A stretch of DNA of 64,000 bases, taken from NCBI GenBank assembly GCA_902519215.1, contig CABYIX010000005.1, forward strand, positions 1-64,000, written 5' to 3'. Each line of letters opens with the position of its first letter. Within the stretch, counting starts at the first letter, position 1. The notes under the pieces were generated by a model. It was not told where the DNA came from. It saw nothing but the letters and a program-made list of their open reading frames with translations, and did no database searches. This stretch comes from an uncultured Candidatus Actinomarina sp. Lineage in GTDB: Bacteria > Actinomycetota > Acidimicrobiia > Actinomarinales > Actinomarinaceae. The position numbers and the translations under genes were made by a program. Shown in pieces: positions 41,025 to 50,337 of the stretch.

Positions 41025-42721
41025 TAGAACTTTACTTCTATTTCAACAAGTAGGTCATCTTTTTTAACAGCTTGACCTTTTGTGATATTAAATGTTTTTA
41101 TAACGCCATCAATTGGTGAAGTAATTACATTTTCCATCTTCATTGCCTCTAGAACAAATAACGAGTCACCTTTCTTAACTTTTCGTCCTTGTTTTGTCAT
41201 GGTTTCCATAATAGTTCCCTGCATTTCTGCAAAAATAAGACCGGGATTTTTAATATTTCCAGTTAAATCCATTCCAATCTTTTTTGGCCTTTGTGGTGCA
41301 AGTGTAGGATTAGCAGAATCCTCAAGAGAAATATTAACTTTACTTGGCCTATCAGAGATTACTTCATCCTCTTCAAGTTCCCTGATTTCAAAATTCTCCT
41401 CAAGAAACTTTACATGAATCTGGCTATTGACAAACTCTTTGGTTTTTAAAATATCAGCTAATACGTTAATAGTTGTTGGTATTCCACCTATTACATACTC
41501 TTCTAAGCATCTAATTCCTTTAGACCGAGCCTCTTCTCTTGACACACCCCAGACAATTAATTTTGAAATCAAATTGTCATAGAAGTGAGTAATCTGAGTT
41601 CCTGTTCTTGCCCATCCGTCAACTCTTACACCATTTCCTGTTGGCTCTCTATATTCAGTGATGGTTCCTGGAGTTGGTAGGAAGTTATTTGATGGGTCCT
41701 CAGCATTAATTCTAAATTCAATACTATGACCTCGTGCCTCTAGTTCGTAATCCTCAATTGAATGCCCAAGAGCTATCTTTATTTGTTCCTTTACTAAATC
41801 AAGACCATATCTCATCTCTGTAACAGTATGTTCTACTTGAAGCCTGGTATTCATTTCTAAGAAATAAAAATTCTCATCACTATCAGCCAAAAATTCAACG
41901 GTGCCTGCATTTACATATTCAGAATTAGAGGCTATCTTCAATGTATATTCTTTCAATTCTTCTCTCCCATAATCAGAAAGCCATGCAGGTGGGCTTTCTT
42001 CAATAAGTTTTTGATTTCTTCTTTGCAGAGAACAATCTCTCTCTCCTAGATAGAGGACATTTCCATGTTTGTCAGCAAGGATTTGGGTTTCTACATGTCT
42101 TGCTGGTTTTATAAATTTCTCAACATAGATTTGATCAGAACCAAAATAAGCTTCACTTTCCCTTTTAACAATTTCAAAATTTTCCAGAAGCTCAGTTTCA
42201 TTATGTACAATTCTAAGTCCTTTTCCACCACCACCATGAGCTGCTTTTAATGCAACTGGGTAGCCAAAACTTGCAGCATCTTTAATGGCATCTCTTTTTA
42301 GACGAGAAGGTTTCAATTGACCAGGTACAGGGTTCAACCCAAGTTTTGTTACTAACTTTCTTGACTCAATCTTGTCTCCCATAGACTTAATAGTCTCTGG
42401 TTTAGGACCTATCCAAGATATGCCCTTTTTTTCTATAGCTTTTGCAAAATCTGCATTTTCAGCAAGAAAACCATATCCAGGATGTACCAAGTCTGCTTTT
42501 GTATCTACTGCAGCTTTTACAAGTTTTTTTAAATTTCTATAACTATCAGCTGGAAGAGATCCACCAAGATAATATGACTCATCGGCTCTCTTTACATGAA
42601 GTGAATCCTCATCTGCATCCGAATATACCGCAATGGTATAGAGATCCATTTCTTTGGCAGATCTTATTATTCGTAATGCAATTTCACCACGATTAGCAAT
42701 AAGGATTCTTTTTTGACTCAT
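41024..42721 (-). CDS. accA3: Acyl-CoA carboxylase alpha subunit: biotin carboxylase fused to biotin carrier domain
   Basis: The 565-residue protein has a biotin carboxylase domain (residues 1 to about 450: KRILIANRGEIALRIIRSA, HPGYGFLAENADFA, the glycine loop HGGGGKGLRI, FLEMNTRLQVEHTVTEM). A C-terminal biotinyl domain has EAMKMENV with the acceptor Lys. This fusion is the actinobacterial AccA type. It carboxylates biotin and works with the carboxyltransferase encoded two genes upstream to make malonyl-CoA and possibly methylmalonyl-CoA. Confidence 0.92.
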   Translation of the reverse strand: MSQKRILIANRGEIALRIIRSAKEMDLYTIAVYSDADEDSLHVKRADESYYLGGSLPADSYRNLKKLVKAAVDTKADLVHPGYGFLAENADFAKAIEKKGISWIGPKPETIKSMGDKIESRKLVTKLGLNPVPGQLKPSRLKRDAIKDAASFGYPVALKAAHGGGGKGLRIVHNETELLENFEIVKRESEAYFGSDQIYVEKFIKPARHVETQILADKHGNVLYLGERDCSLQRRNQKLIEESPPAWLSDYGREELKEYTLKIASNSEYVNAGTVEFLADSDENFYFLEMNTRLQVEHTVTEMRYGLDLVKEQIKIALGHSIEDYELEARGHSIEFRINAEDPSNNFLPTPGTITEYREPTGNGVRVDGWARTGTQITHFYDNLISKLIVWGVSREEARSKGIRCLEEYVIGGIPTTINVLADILKTKEFVNSQIHVKFLEENFEIRELEEDEVISDRPSKVNISLEDSANPTLAPQRPKKIGMDLTGNIKNPGLIFAEMQGTIMETMTKQGRKVKKGDSLFVLEAMKMENVITSPIDGVIKTFNITKGQAVKKDDLLVEIEVKF

Positions 42722-42723
42722 AG

Positions 42724-43263
42724 TTATTTCAGCTTGTAAGCTACCCCTATTGCCATTATCGATTTAATTACATCACCGATTATGAAAGGCACTACACCTA
42801 TAGTGATTGCATTTGATACTGATACATTAAGAATGAGTATAAGGCCAATTACTCCACAGATATAAATCAGAACTGAACCAAGCGCTATCCCAAGTATCGG
42901 TTTATTTGCGAACCTGCCTATTACATTAGCTGCTAAAAAGAATCCAATAATATATCCAATAGTTGGACTTTTCAAGATTGCTAGTCCAGCTACTCCTGCA
43001 GAGAAAAACGGTAGACCAGACATCCCAATAAATAAGTACATTAGCATACTCACAGCACCAAATGTACTTCCCAACACTAAACCAGCGAGGAGTACTACAA
43101 ATGTTTGTCCAGTTATAGGCACTGGAGAAATAGGTATTACAACTCTAATCTGGGCACTTAATGCTGTAATTATTGCAAATCCTAAAGAAAGAAATAAATT
43201 TCTAGTAAGACTTCCTTTTTCAACCCAACTTATTGCAATGTTTTTAGAGGGGAATGTTTCCAT
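42724..43263 (-). CDS. bioY: BioY biotin transporter substrate-binding subunit
   Basis: The 179-residue protein has about six helices and BioY landmarks: QIRVVIPISPVPITGQTFVVLLAGLVLGS (about 38-66), YLFIGMSGLPFFSAG and PTIGYIIGFFLAA. BioY is the S component of the biotin ECF transporter and in some bacteria works without the ATPase module; none is seen here. It lies between the two subunits of the biotin-dependent carboxylase, overlapping accD by 20 bases. Confidence 0.92.
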   Translation of the reverse strand: METFPSKNIAISWVEKGSLTRNLFLSLGFAIITALSAQIRVVIPISPVPITGQTFVVLLAGLVLGSTFGAVSMLMYLFIGMSGLPFFSAGVAGLAILKSPTIGYIIGFFLAANVIGRFANKPILGIALGSVLIYICGVIGLILILNVSVSNAITIGVVPFIIGDVIKSIMAIGVAYKLK

Positions 43264-44737
43264 GTTTATCTCCTAACTCACCTTTGTTTATTAAATCTTT
43301 AAAAGAATCTATAACAATTTTTCTTGTTTCACTTGGTTTTATAATATTATCAATCAGCCCTAATTGAGCTGCAATATCAGGATTACTGAACTTCTCATTG
43401 TATTCTTCAACTAATCTTGCTTTGTGTGATTCTTTATCTTCTGCAGCAGCAAGTTCTCTTTTATGGATTATATCAACTGCACCTTCTGCTCCCATAACTG
43501 CAATCTCACCACTAGGCCATGCAAATAATTTATCAGCACCAAGGCCTATTGAATCCATAACTATGTAGGCACCCCCATAGGCTTTTCTCACAACAACACA
43601 TACTCTTGGAACAGTTGCTTCTGAATATGCATACAACAATTTTGCACCGCTTCTTATTATTCCACCATGTTCTTGTTCTACCCCCGGAAGAAATCCAGGA
43701 ACATCTACTAATGTTAAAAGTGGTACATTAAATGCATCACAGAACCTAACAAACCTGGCTGCTTTTTCTGATGCTTTAATATCCAATACACCAGCAAGCT
43801 CCATTGGTTGATTTGCAATAATACCTAGGGTGTTTCCATTCATTCTTGCAAAACTAGTAATAATATTTGGAGCATAGTTGCTCTGTATTGGATAATGTTC
43901 ACCGTCATCAACAATATCTGAAATAATTTTCTCCATATCGTACGGTTGATTTCTATTTTCTGGAACAAAAGAATCTAACGACTCAATCATTCTTGTTGAT
44001 TCATCTTCAGTTATAAACATCGGTGGTTTTTGAGAAGATGACTGAGGTAAAAAACTCATTAAGTATCTAACTTCTTCAAAAGCTTGATTTTCAGATTCAC
44101 AGATTTGATGAGAGACTCCAGACTTAGTTCCGTGAGCTTCAACCCCACCAAGTTCTTCAAAAGTAACATCCTCTCCGGTCACAGTCTTTACAACAGCAGG
44201 TCCAGTCACGTATAATTGTCCAATTTCTTGGACTTGAAAAATAAAGTCGGTAAGTGCCGGGCTATAGACAGCTCCTCCAGCAGATGGTCCTACAACAATT
44301 GATATCTGTGGAATTTTTCCTGATGCTTCAACATTCTTTTTAAATATCTGCGCATATCCAAAAAGTGAAGAAATTCCTTCCTGTATTCTTGCTCCACCTG
44401 AGTCTTTGATTCCAATTATCGGTGCCCTCGCCTCTAATGCATGGTCCATAATTTTTAGAATTTTTTTAGCAACAACTTCGCCAAGACTTCCGCCCATAAC
44501 TGAGAAGTCTTCACTAAATACAAAAACAGGTCTTCCGTGTATCGTTCCCGTACCTGTAATAACTGCTTCACCTTCAGGATTCTCCTCGGATGCAACATGT
44601 TGATCTATCTCTGAAAATGAACCCTCATCTAATAGAAGTTCTACTCTTTCATACGCAGTTAATTTACCCTTTGGATGCTGTACTTTTTTGGCTTTTTCAT
44701 TACGAATTTCAGCTAAATTTTCGTCTGACATGCCCAT
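43244..44737 (-). CDS. accD: Acyl-CoA carboxylase carboxyltransferase (beta) subunit
   Basis: The 497-residue protein is a carboxyltransferase of the PccB/AccD type: LTAYERVELLLDEGSF, DFSVMGGSLGEV, IKDSGGARIQEGISSLFGYAQIF, VGPSAGGAVYSPALTDF, TGPAVVKTVTGEDV, LVDVPGFLPGVEQEHGGIIRSGAKLLYA and RKAYGGAYIVM. It transfers CO2 from biotin to acetyl- or propionyl-CoA. ATGs at 44737 and 44731 are both possible; an AGGAAAG lies just upstream. It heads the leftward lipid operon. Confidence 0.92.
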   Translation of the reverse strand: MGMSDENLAEIRNEKAKKVQHPKGKLTAYERVELLLDEGSFSEIDQHVASEENPEGEAVITGTGTIHGRPVFVFSEDFSVMGGSLGEVVAKKILKIMDHALEARAPIIGIKDSGGARIQEGISSLFGYAQIFKKNVEASGKIPQISIVVGPSAGGAVYSPALTDFIFQVQEIGQLYVTGPAVVKTVTGEDVTFEELGGVEAHGTKSGVSHQICESENQAFEEVRYLMSFLPQSSSQKPPMFITEDESTRMIESLDSFVPENRNQPYDMEKIISDIVDDGEHYPIQSNYAPNIITSFARMNGNTLGIIANQPMELAGVLDIKASEKAARFVRFCDAFNVPLLTLVDVPGFLPGVEQEHGGIIRSGAKLLYAYSEATVPRVCVVVRKAYGGAYIVMDSIGLGADKLFAWPSGEIAVMGAEGAVDIIHKRELAAAEDKESHKARLVEEYNEKFSNPDIAAQLGLIDNIIKPSETRKIVIDSFKDLINKGELGDKHGNIPL

Positions 44738-44796
44738 CTTTCCTGTTTATTGTTAATGTATGTATTTGACCTATATATATGTAAAGAAGTAACAAC

Positions 44797-45453
44797 ATGA
44801 AAACCTTTTTTTTCGATTCCATTTACAATACTCAGGAATTTGCACTAAAAGAATTAAGTTCCGAAACAATTTTTGTTACTAGTTTTTCTCAAGAAAAAGG
44901 AAAAGGAACATCCAATAGAGAATGGCTAAATGCAGACCAGGCAATAGCATGTTCACTTGCCTTATTTGAAGAGCAGATAAAAATAGCCCACACGCTTATT
45001 CCATTAGTAGCAGGTTTTGCATTTGTAAAAGTCTCTCAAGACATTGACCTAACACTGAAATGGCCGAACGATATCATTTTTAATGAAAAAAAAGTTGGAG
45101 GTATCTTGGTTCAAAAAGTAGAAGATAAAATTTGTATTGGTATGGGGGTCAACTACTTTTGGGAAACTCCCTCAGTTCCAAATGCAGGTTCTATATTTAA
45201 TACCTATCAAGATGACACTAAGTTAAAAGATGATGCTGAAAATTGGGCTAAACAACTCGAAGGCATGCTTAAGAATAATAATTTTGACCTTGATGAGTAT
45301 AAGTCAAGATTACAGACGATAGGAAAATTAGTTGAATACCCGGAGGGTAGAGGTTGGGCCGAAGACATAAATGAAGATGGGTCATTGCAAATTAAAACAG
45401 TTGATGAAAAGATTATAAATTTAACGTCCCCCTTAATTACAGAGGTAAATTAG
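44797..45453 (+). CDS. birA: Biotin-[acetyl-CoA carboxylase] ligase, monofunctional
   Basis: The 218-residue protein has TSFSQEKGKGTSNREW (family Q..GRGR.GR.W), LKWPNDIIFNEKKVGGILV and GMGVNYFW, followed by a small C-terminal domain. It lacks the N-terminal DNA-binding domain of E. coli BirA, so it is a class I ligase without repressor function. It is divergent from accD, whose partner AccA3 carries the biotin acceptor. Confidence 0.88.
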   Translation: MKTFFFDSIYNTQEFALKELSSETIFVTSFSQEKGKGTSNREWLNADQAIACSLALFEEQIKIAHTLIPLVAGFAFVKVSQDIDLTLKWPNDIIFNEKKVGGILVQKVEDKICIGMGVNYFWETPSVPNAGSIFNTYQDDTKLKDDAENWAKQLEGMLKNNNFDLDEYKSRLQTIGKLVEYPEGRGWAEDINEDGSLQIKTVDEKIINLTSPLITEVN

Positions 45454-45477
45454 TTATCATTAACATGCAGGAAATAA

Positions 45478-47568
45478 ATGAAACAATTAGTAGTTGAAAA
45501 AAACAACCCCGATCCTATTCTTCTAGATACACCTATTCCAAAACCTGGTCCCGGAGAAGTATTAATTAAGAATCATTACTCAGTTGTATCTTCTGGAACA
45601 GAGTTAGCTGCAATTGAGGTTGCGAATACTTCTGTTGGAGAAAAACTTCAAAATAGTTCAAATATTGAAAAAGGTCTTAATTTATTAAAAAATGATGGTG
45701 TAAAAGCGGTGTGGAATGCAGTATTTCCAAAAAACTTAATTCCACTTCAACTTGGCTACAGTTCAGCAGGAGAAGTTATACAAACTGGTAAAGGTGTAAG
45801 CGGTTTTCATGTAGGAGATATGGTTGTATCAAATGGTAATCATGCAGAATATGTATCCGTTAACCAGAATCTTTGTGTACGCATTCCAGATAATACTGAT
45901 ATAAAAGAATCTGCATTTACAGTACTTGGAAGTATAGCTTTACATGGCCTTAGGCTTTCTGAGACTAGCTTAGGTTCAAAAGTTGTTGTAATAGGTTTAG
46001 GAATTGTAGGACAGTTGGTTTGCAGGCTAGCTGAAGCCCAGGGCTCTGAAGTAATCGGTATTGATCCAGATGAAAAAAGAACAGAAGGAAATAAAAATTA
46101 CTTTACTTCTATTGACAAAGCAAGCATTCAAGATGTTGATTCTGTAATAATTACAGCAGCTACATCAAGTAACGAACCTATTGAAGTGGCTACTAAAATT
46201 GCTAGAAACAAAGCAAAAATTGTTGTAGTGGGTGATATACCTTTAAATATTTCTAGAAATGAATTTTATTATAAAGAGTTAGAACTTGTTGTATCGAAAT
46301 CATACGGACCTGGACGCTATGACAAACAGTATGAAGTTTTAGGTAAAGATTATCCAATCGAGTATGTAAGGTGGACGGAGAATAGAAATTTTGAAGCTTT
46401 TATAAAACTTTTGTCTCAAGGTCAGATACATCTTCTTGATCTTGTGTCTGAGGAAGTAAGTTTCGATGAGGCTCCTTCTGTTTACAAGAAATTTACCGAG
46501 GAGACCAAGCCTCTTTCAGTAGTTTTAAGATACGATATTAAATCTGAACCAAAAATTGAATTCACACCAGATATAGATCTGGAACCTACAACTAGTAAAG
46601 TAAAGTTGGGTATATTAGGTGCAGGTAATTTTGCTTCAACTACGATAATGCCCATTCTTAAAGAATTAAAAAAAGACTGCCAAGTATTGGGTGTAGCTTC
46701 TTCAACTGGATTATCTGCTCAATCTTTAGCAACTAATTTTAAAATCAAAAATAAATATACAACAGAGGAGGAAATTCTTAACTCACCTGAAATAGATGCG
46801 GTGCTGATACTAACGCCACACTTCAATCATGCAGAACTTGTCATAAAAGCATTAAGTAAAGGTAAAGCTATATATGTTGAAAAACCCCTAGCATTAACAA
46901 GTGACTCTTTAGTGGAAATAGAAGAGGCTATATATAATGCCGATAATCCAAAGTTATTTATTGGTTTTAATAGAAGATTCTCCGAAGCAACCCAGTTTAT
47001 AAAACAAAAATTAATTCAAAATCCAGCAAACTCAATATCTTTTAGATTTAGTGTTCCCCCATTAGATAAAGATCACTGGACAAACATAAAAGAAATTGGC
47101 GGTGGAAGAGTTGTTGGTGAAGCTATCCATGCAATTGACCTAGCTTGTTATTTGTTTGATTCATTGCCTCAAAGTATTTCCTCATCTGCACCAATTGATA
47201 AGGAAAATAATGAAGTGAATGAAAACCAAGTGTTTATTAATGTAAATTTTGCTAATGGTGCCCATGCATCTATTCAGTACTTTTCAGAAACAAACCAAAG
47301 TCTTGGTAAAGAGAGAATAGAAGTTCATGGAAGTGGAAATTCTTATATTGTTGAAGATTTTCAGTTACTTAGATATTTAGAAGGAAATCAAGATAAGAGT
47401 AAAGTATTCTCATCTGGCAAAGGGCATAAAGAGTCATTACAAATATTTTTAGATTATGTTAAAAATAATTCTGAAAATCCATTTACTTGGCTTGAGTTAA
47501 AGTCAATATCTAGAGCAGGTATTTATGCTCAAGATTATATGAACTCTGGCCAACAACATTCTGTATAA
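45478..47568 (+). CDS. Two-domain oxidoreductase: zinc-type alcohol dehydrogenase fused to Gfo/Idh/MocA domain
   Basis: The 696-residue protein has an N-terminal medium-chain dehydrogenase domain (KPGPGEVLIKNHYSVVSSGTELA, then VVVIGLGIVGQLVCRLAEAQGSEVIGID). A second Rossmann domain starts KLGILGAGNFASTTIMPIL at about 377 and has a YVEKPLAL motif, the Gfo/Idh/MocA signature E-K-P. Such fusions occur in polysaccharide and sugar-modification gene clusters. The substrate is probably a sugar or sugar nucleotide. It is followed 3 bases later by a phosphatase gene. Confidence 0.85.
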   Translation: MKQLVVEKNNPDPILLDTPIPKPGPGEVLIKNHYSVVSSGTELAAIEVANTSVGEKLQNSSNIEKGLNLLKNDGVKAVWNAVFPKNLIPLQLGYSSAGEVIQTGKGVSGFHVGDMVVSNGNHAEYVSVNQNLCVRIPDNTDIKESAFTVLGSIALHGLRLSETSLGSKVVVIGLGIVGQLVCRLAEAQGSEVIGIDPDEKRTEGNKNYFTSIDKASIQDVDSVIITAATSSNEPIEVATKIARNKAKIVVVGDIPLNISRNEFYYKELELVVSKSYGPGRYDKQYEVLGKDYPIEYVRWTENRNFEAFIKLLSQGQIHLLDLVSEEVSFDEAPSVYKKFTEETKPLSVVLRYDIKSEPKIEFTPDIDLEPTTSKVKLGILGAGNFASTTIMPILKELKKDCQVLGVASSTGLSAQSLATNFKIKNKYTTEEEILNSPEIDAVLILTPHFNHAELVIKALSKGKAIYVEKPLALTSDSLVEIEEAIYNADNPKLFIGFNRRFSEATQFIKQKLIQNPANSISFRFSVPPLDKDHWTNIKEIGGGRVVGEAIHAIDLACYLFDSLPQSISSSAPIDKENNEVNENQVFINVNFANGAHASIQYFSETNQSLGKERIEVHGSGNSYIVEDFQLLRYLEGNQDKSKVFSSGKGHKESLQIFLDYVKNNSENPFTWLELKSISRAGIYAQDYMNSGQQHSV

Positions 47569-47571
47569 CTC

Positions 47572-48381
47572 ATGACCCAAGACTTTGACATACACATATT
47601 AAAAAGTGCAATATATGATGCTGCATCAGCAATTAAAGAATTAAAAGAAGGTGTTGAGGTATTTTCGAAACTGCACGAGGTTGATTTAGTCACAGAGGCA
47701 GATTTAAAATCGGAAGAGATTTTAATAAACGCTATTACAAAGCACTTCCCAAATGATGGAATTATTTCTGAAGAATCGGAAACAATTAATTCTGACGCAC
47801 CAAGAATTTGGGTAATCGATCCTCTCGATGGCACTGTAAATTATGCAAATAATATTCCACAGGTTGCTATTACCTTGATGCTTTTAGAAGAAAACCAACC
47901 TACCCAGGTATATGTTTTAGATATTTATAACAATATTTTATACGAAGGGTATAAAGATAATGGTGCATATAAAAATGGAAAAAAATTAGAGATTGTAAAA
48001 AAAACTACAATGCAGAAAGCAATAGTGGCTACAGGTTTTCCATATGACAGAGTTAATAATTCCGAACAATACATAACTACTTTTGAAGCAGTATTGAGAT
48101 CCTGTGGTGGAGTAAGAAGATTTGGAAGTGCGGCATTAGATGTGTGTTGGATAGCTGATAATAAGTTCGATGCTTATTTTGAATTTTTTATGAAACCATG
48201 GGACACACTTGGAGCTAGTTTAATTTTGAAAGAAGCTGGTGGAAAAGTAGTTGATGAAAAAGATAAATTTCCAACTACAGCATCAAATTTACTAGTAGCT
48301 TCAAATATTGGTATTCATGATGAGTTTAAAAATATAGTTTTTTCGAATATAAATAGAGATTTAAAAATACGTTTTAATTGA
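47572..48381 (+). CDS. Inositol monophosphatase family protein
   Basis: The 269-residue protein has LVTEADLKSEEILINAI (about 40-56), GIISEESE, WVIDPLDGTVNYANNIP (metal-binding D-P-L-D-G-T) and FMKPWDTLGASLILKEAGG (W-D-x-x-x-x). These are the magnesium-dependent sugar phosphatase signatures (IMPase, SuhB, histidinol-phosphatase HisN-like). The substrate is uncertain. It is probably co-transcribed with the two-domain oxidoreductase. It ends 3 bases from the 3' end of the convergent tRNA gene. Confidence 0.87.
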   Translation: MTQDFDIHILKSAIYDAASAIKELKEGVEVFSKLHEVDLVTEADLKSEEILINAITKHFPNDGIISEESETINSDAPRIWVIDPLDGTVNYANNIPQVAITLMLLEENQPTQVYVLDIYNNILYEGYKDNGAYKNGKKLEIVKKTTMQKAIVATGFPYDRVNNSEQYITTFEAVLRSCGGVRRFGSAALDVCWIADNKFDAYFEFFMKPWDTLGASLILKEAGGKVVDEKDKFPTTASNLLVASNIGIHDEFKNIVFSNINRDLKIRFN

Positions 48382-48384
48382 TAG

Positions 48385-48457
48385 CGGCCTCGGCAGGATT
48401 CGAACCTGCGACACCAGGTTTAGGAAACCTGTGCTCTATCCCCTGAGCTACGAGGCC
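48385..48457 (-). tRNA. tRNA-Arg (anticodon CCT)
   Basis: On the minus strand a 73-nt cloverleaf forms. The acceptor GGCCTCG pairs with CGAGGCC. The D arm is GCTCAGGGGATAGAGC. The anticodon arm CAGGT-TTCCTAA-ACCTG gives anticodon CCT, reading AGG, and the T arm contains GGTTCGAATCC. The discriminator is G and CCA is not encoded. Confidence 0.95.
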
Positions 48458-48465
48458 AATTAAAT

Positions 48466-48486
48466 TTTGATACTATTAGTATCAAA
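48466..48486. promoter_or_regulatory. 21-bp dyad upstream of the ABC exporter, candidate operator
   Basis: TTTGATACT and AGTATCAAA form perfect 9-bp arms around ATT. The site lies between the tRNA-Arg 5' end and the exporter ATPase start at 48512. The position and size suit a MarR/TetR/PadR-type repressor controlling the exporter, but no such regulator gene is adjacent. Confidence 0.45.
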
Positions 48487-48511
48487 TTAGATTTCGGCTT
48501 ATAGGTACATT

Positions 48512-49483
48512 ATGTTAGCAGTAGACGTTAAAAATATTAAGAAAACTTTTATCAGTAAAAAAGATACTGTAGAAGCTGTTAAAGATGTTAGTTTTCAAGT
48601 CAAACAAGGTGAAATTTTTGGATTACTAGGTCCAAATGGAGCTGGTAAATCTACAACAATTTTAATGCTTACAACACTCTTAAGTATCACTGAAGGAAAT
48701 GCATCTATATTAGGAATAGATGTTGCAACTAAAGATAAAGAAGTAAGAGAGAAAATAGGGGTAGCACTTCAGGACACAGGTATAGATAATCTTCTTACGG
48801 GTCGTGAACTCTTTTTCACAACTTGCAGACTATGGGGATATTCCAAAAAAGATTCTGAAGTAAGAACTAATGAACTACTAGATCTTGTTGGCTTGATAGA
48901 AGCTGCAGATAGGAGAGTAAAAACTTATTCTGGTGGGATGAAGCGAAGGTTAGATCTTGGTTTGAGTCTAGTCCACTCTCCCGAGATACTTTTTTTAGAT
49001 GAGCCAACAACAGGTCTAGATCCAGGATCAAGAAGAGTTTTGTGGGATGAAATTAAAAGACTTCGTGATAGTGGAGTAACAGTTATTCTTACAACGCAGT
49101 ATCTAGAGGAAGCTGACGAATTAGCTGATAGAATTGCAATCATCGATGAAGGTCTCGTTGTTGCTGAAGGTACCTCAGATGAATTAAAAGCAAGTATAGG
49201 TGGAGATGTAATAACTTTTGCATTTGATAGTGATGATGATTTAGAAAATGCAAAGAATATATTAAGTAATACAGTTCAGGAAAAAAATGAATTAAGACTC
49301 ACAGTCGAAGATGGTGCATCAAGAATTCCTGGGTATTTAAAAGATCTTACTGGCCAAGGTGTAGAAGTAAGTTCTGTCTCAGCAAATAAACCAACCCTTG
49401 ATGATGTTTTTCTTGAAGTAACTGGATACAGATTAGAAGGCTCAGAAGAAAGTCCAACTCCAGATGAAAAGAGTGAAAGATAA
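48512..49483 (+). CDS. ABC-2 type transporter ATP-binding protein (drug/DrrA-like)
   Basis: The 323-residue protein has Walker A GPNGAGKST, signature KTYSGGMKRRLDLGLSLV, Walker B ILFLDEPTTGLDPGSR and the switch His replaced in context LTTQYLEEADELADRIAII. The DrrA/CcmA-type C-terminal extension (about 225-323) is present. It overlaps the permease gene by 1 base. DrrA-like pairs export lipids, glycolipids or drugs; the cargo is unknown. Confidence 0.92.
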   Translation: MLAVDVKNIKKTFISKKDTVEAVKDVSFQVKQGEIFGLLGPNGAGKSTTILMLTTLLSITEGNASILGIDVATKDKEVREKIGVALQDTGIDNLLTGRELFFTTCRLWGYSKKDSEVRTNELLDLVGLIEAADRRVKTYSGGMKRRLDLGLSLVHSPEILFLDEPTTGLDPGSRRVLWDEIKRLRDSGVTVILTTQYLEEADELADRIAIIDEGLVVAEGTSDELKASIGGDVITFAFDSDDDLENAKNILSNTVQEKNELRLTVEDGASRIPGYLKDLTGQGVEVSSVSANKPTLDDVFLEVTGYRLEGSEESPTPDEKSER

Positions 49484-50280
49484 TGCAGTCAAACAGATCT
49501 TTTATAGTACAGTTGCAAATCTTAACAAAGAGAATGGTTTTTAGAGTAATAAGGCGACCATTAGCTGAATTACCCAATTTAATTATTTCAGCATTTTTCT
49601 TATTTGTATACGACGGCGCTCTTGGTGGAGTCTTTGGTGGAGCTGCAAGTGGAACACCTTTTGATTTTGCTAAAGGGAATTTTGTTAATTTTATCCTTCC
49701 AGTCTCTATTGTTTCAGCTTCTTTGAGTGGTGCTGCCTCAGGAATTTATTTAGTAGAGGATATTGAATCTGGTGTTTTTAAAAGATATCAAAGTATGCCG
49801 ATTTCAAGATGGGCTATTATTTTAGCCCCAATGAATGTAGGTGCTTTTAGAGTCTTGGTCCAATCTAGTCTTATTTTGGGAATTGGAAAATTTATAGGTG
49901 CAGATCCTGCTGTTGGAAATATAGGATTTTTAATTGTATTGTCACTAGCATTTATTTGGGGAATGGGATTTGCTGGATATTCTGTAGCTGCAGGAGTAAA
50001 ATCAGGTTCTTCTCAGGGAGCTCAAGCTGCTACATTTTTGTTTTTCCCTGCAATCTTTCTTGCTCCAACTTTCGTTCCTCGAGAAGCTTTAAAAGGGTGG
50101 TTAGAAACTGCTGCAGCATATAACCCAACAACATATGTCATTGAATCTATGAGGTCAGTAATGGTAGATGGGTGGGAATTAGATGTCTTATTTAGAGGAT
50201 ATTTATCCGCAGGTATATTCGCAGCAATAACATTAACTTTTGCAGTTATTTCAGCTAGAAAAGCTACAGAAAAAGCATAA
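49483..50280 (+). CDS. ABC-2 type transporter permease
   Basis: The 265-residue protein has about six membrane helices (near 30-46, 65-85, 110-128, 148-170, 178-198, 238-258) and the DrrB-like stretch FKRYQSMPISRWAI. A conserved ABC-2 segment FLFFPAIFLAPTFVPREALKGWL (about 186-208) precedes the last helix. It forms the exporter with the upstream ATPase. Confidence 0.88.
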   Translation: MQSNRSFIVQLQILTKRMVFRVIRRPLAELPNLIISAFFLFVYDGALGGVFGGAASGTPFDFAKGNFVNFILPVSIVSASLSGAASGIYLVEDIESGVFKRYQSMPISRWAIILAPMNVGAFRVLVQSSLILGIGKFIGADPAVGNIGFLIVLSLAFIWGMGFAGYSVAAGVKSGSSQGAQAATFLFFPAIFLAPTFVPREALKGWLETAAAYNPTTYVIESMRSVMVDGWELDVLFRGYLSAGIFAAITLTFAVISARKATEKA

Positions 50281-50290
50281 ATACTGCTTT

Positions 50291-50315
50291 GAGTAGTAAT
50301 TAAAATTTATTACTC
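50291..50315 (+). terminator. Hairpin between the ABC permease and L25 genes
   Basis: GAGTAGTAA (50291-50299) and TTATTACTC (50307-50315) pair over 9 positions with one G-U wobble and a 7-base loop. No clear T run follows, so it may be a weak terminator or part of the L25 leader. Confidence 0.35.
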
Positions 50316-50317
50316 TA

Positions 50318-50323
50318 TATAAT
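50318..50323 (+). promoter_or_regulatory. Candidate -10 element for rplY
   Basis: A TATAAT hexamer lies 14 bases before the L25 start codon, followed by AAGGAT as the ribosome binding site. If used, the leader would be very short. No matching -35 element is evident. Confidence 0.3.
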
Positions 50324-50337
50324 TCGTAAGGATAAAT

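Noticed and set aside
44738-44796. BirA-type operator between accD and birA
   Set aside because: TGTTA and TAACA half sites occur but the spacing and flanks do not match known biotin operators, and the BirA here lacks a DNA-binding domain.
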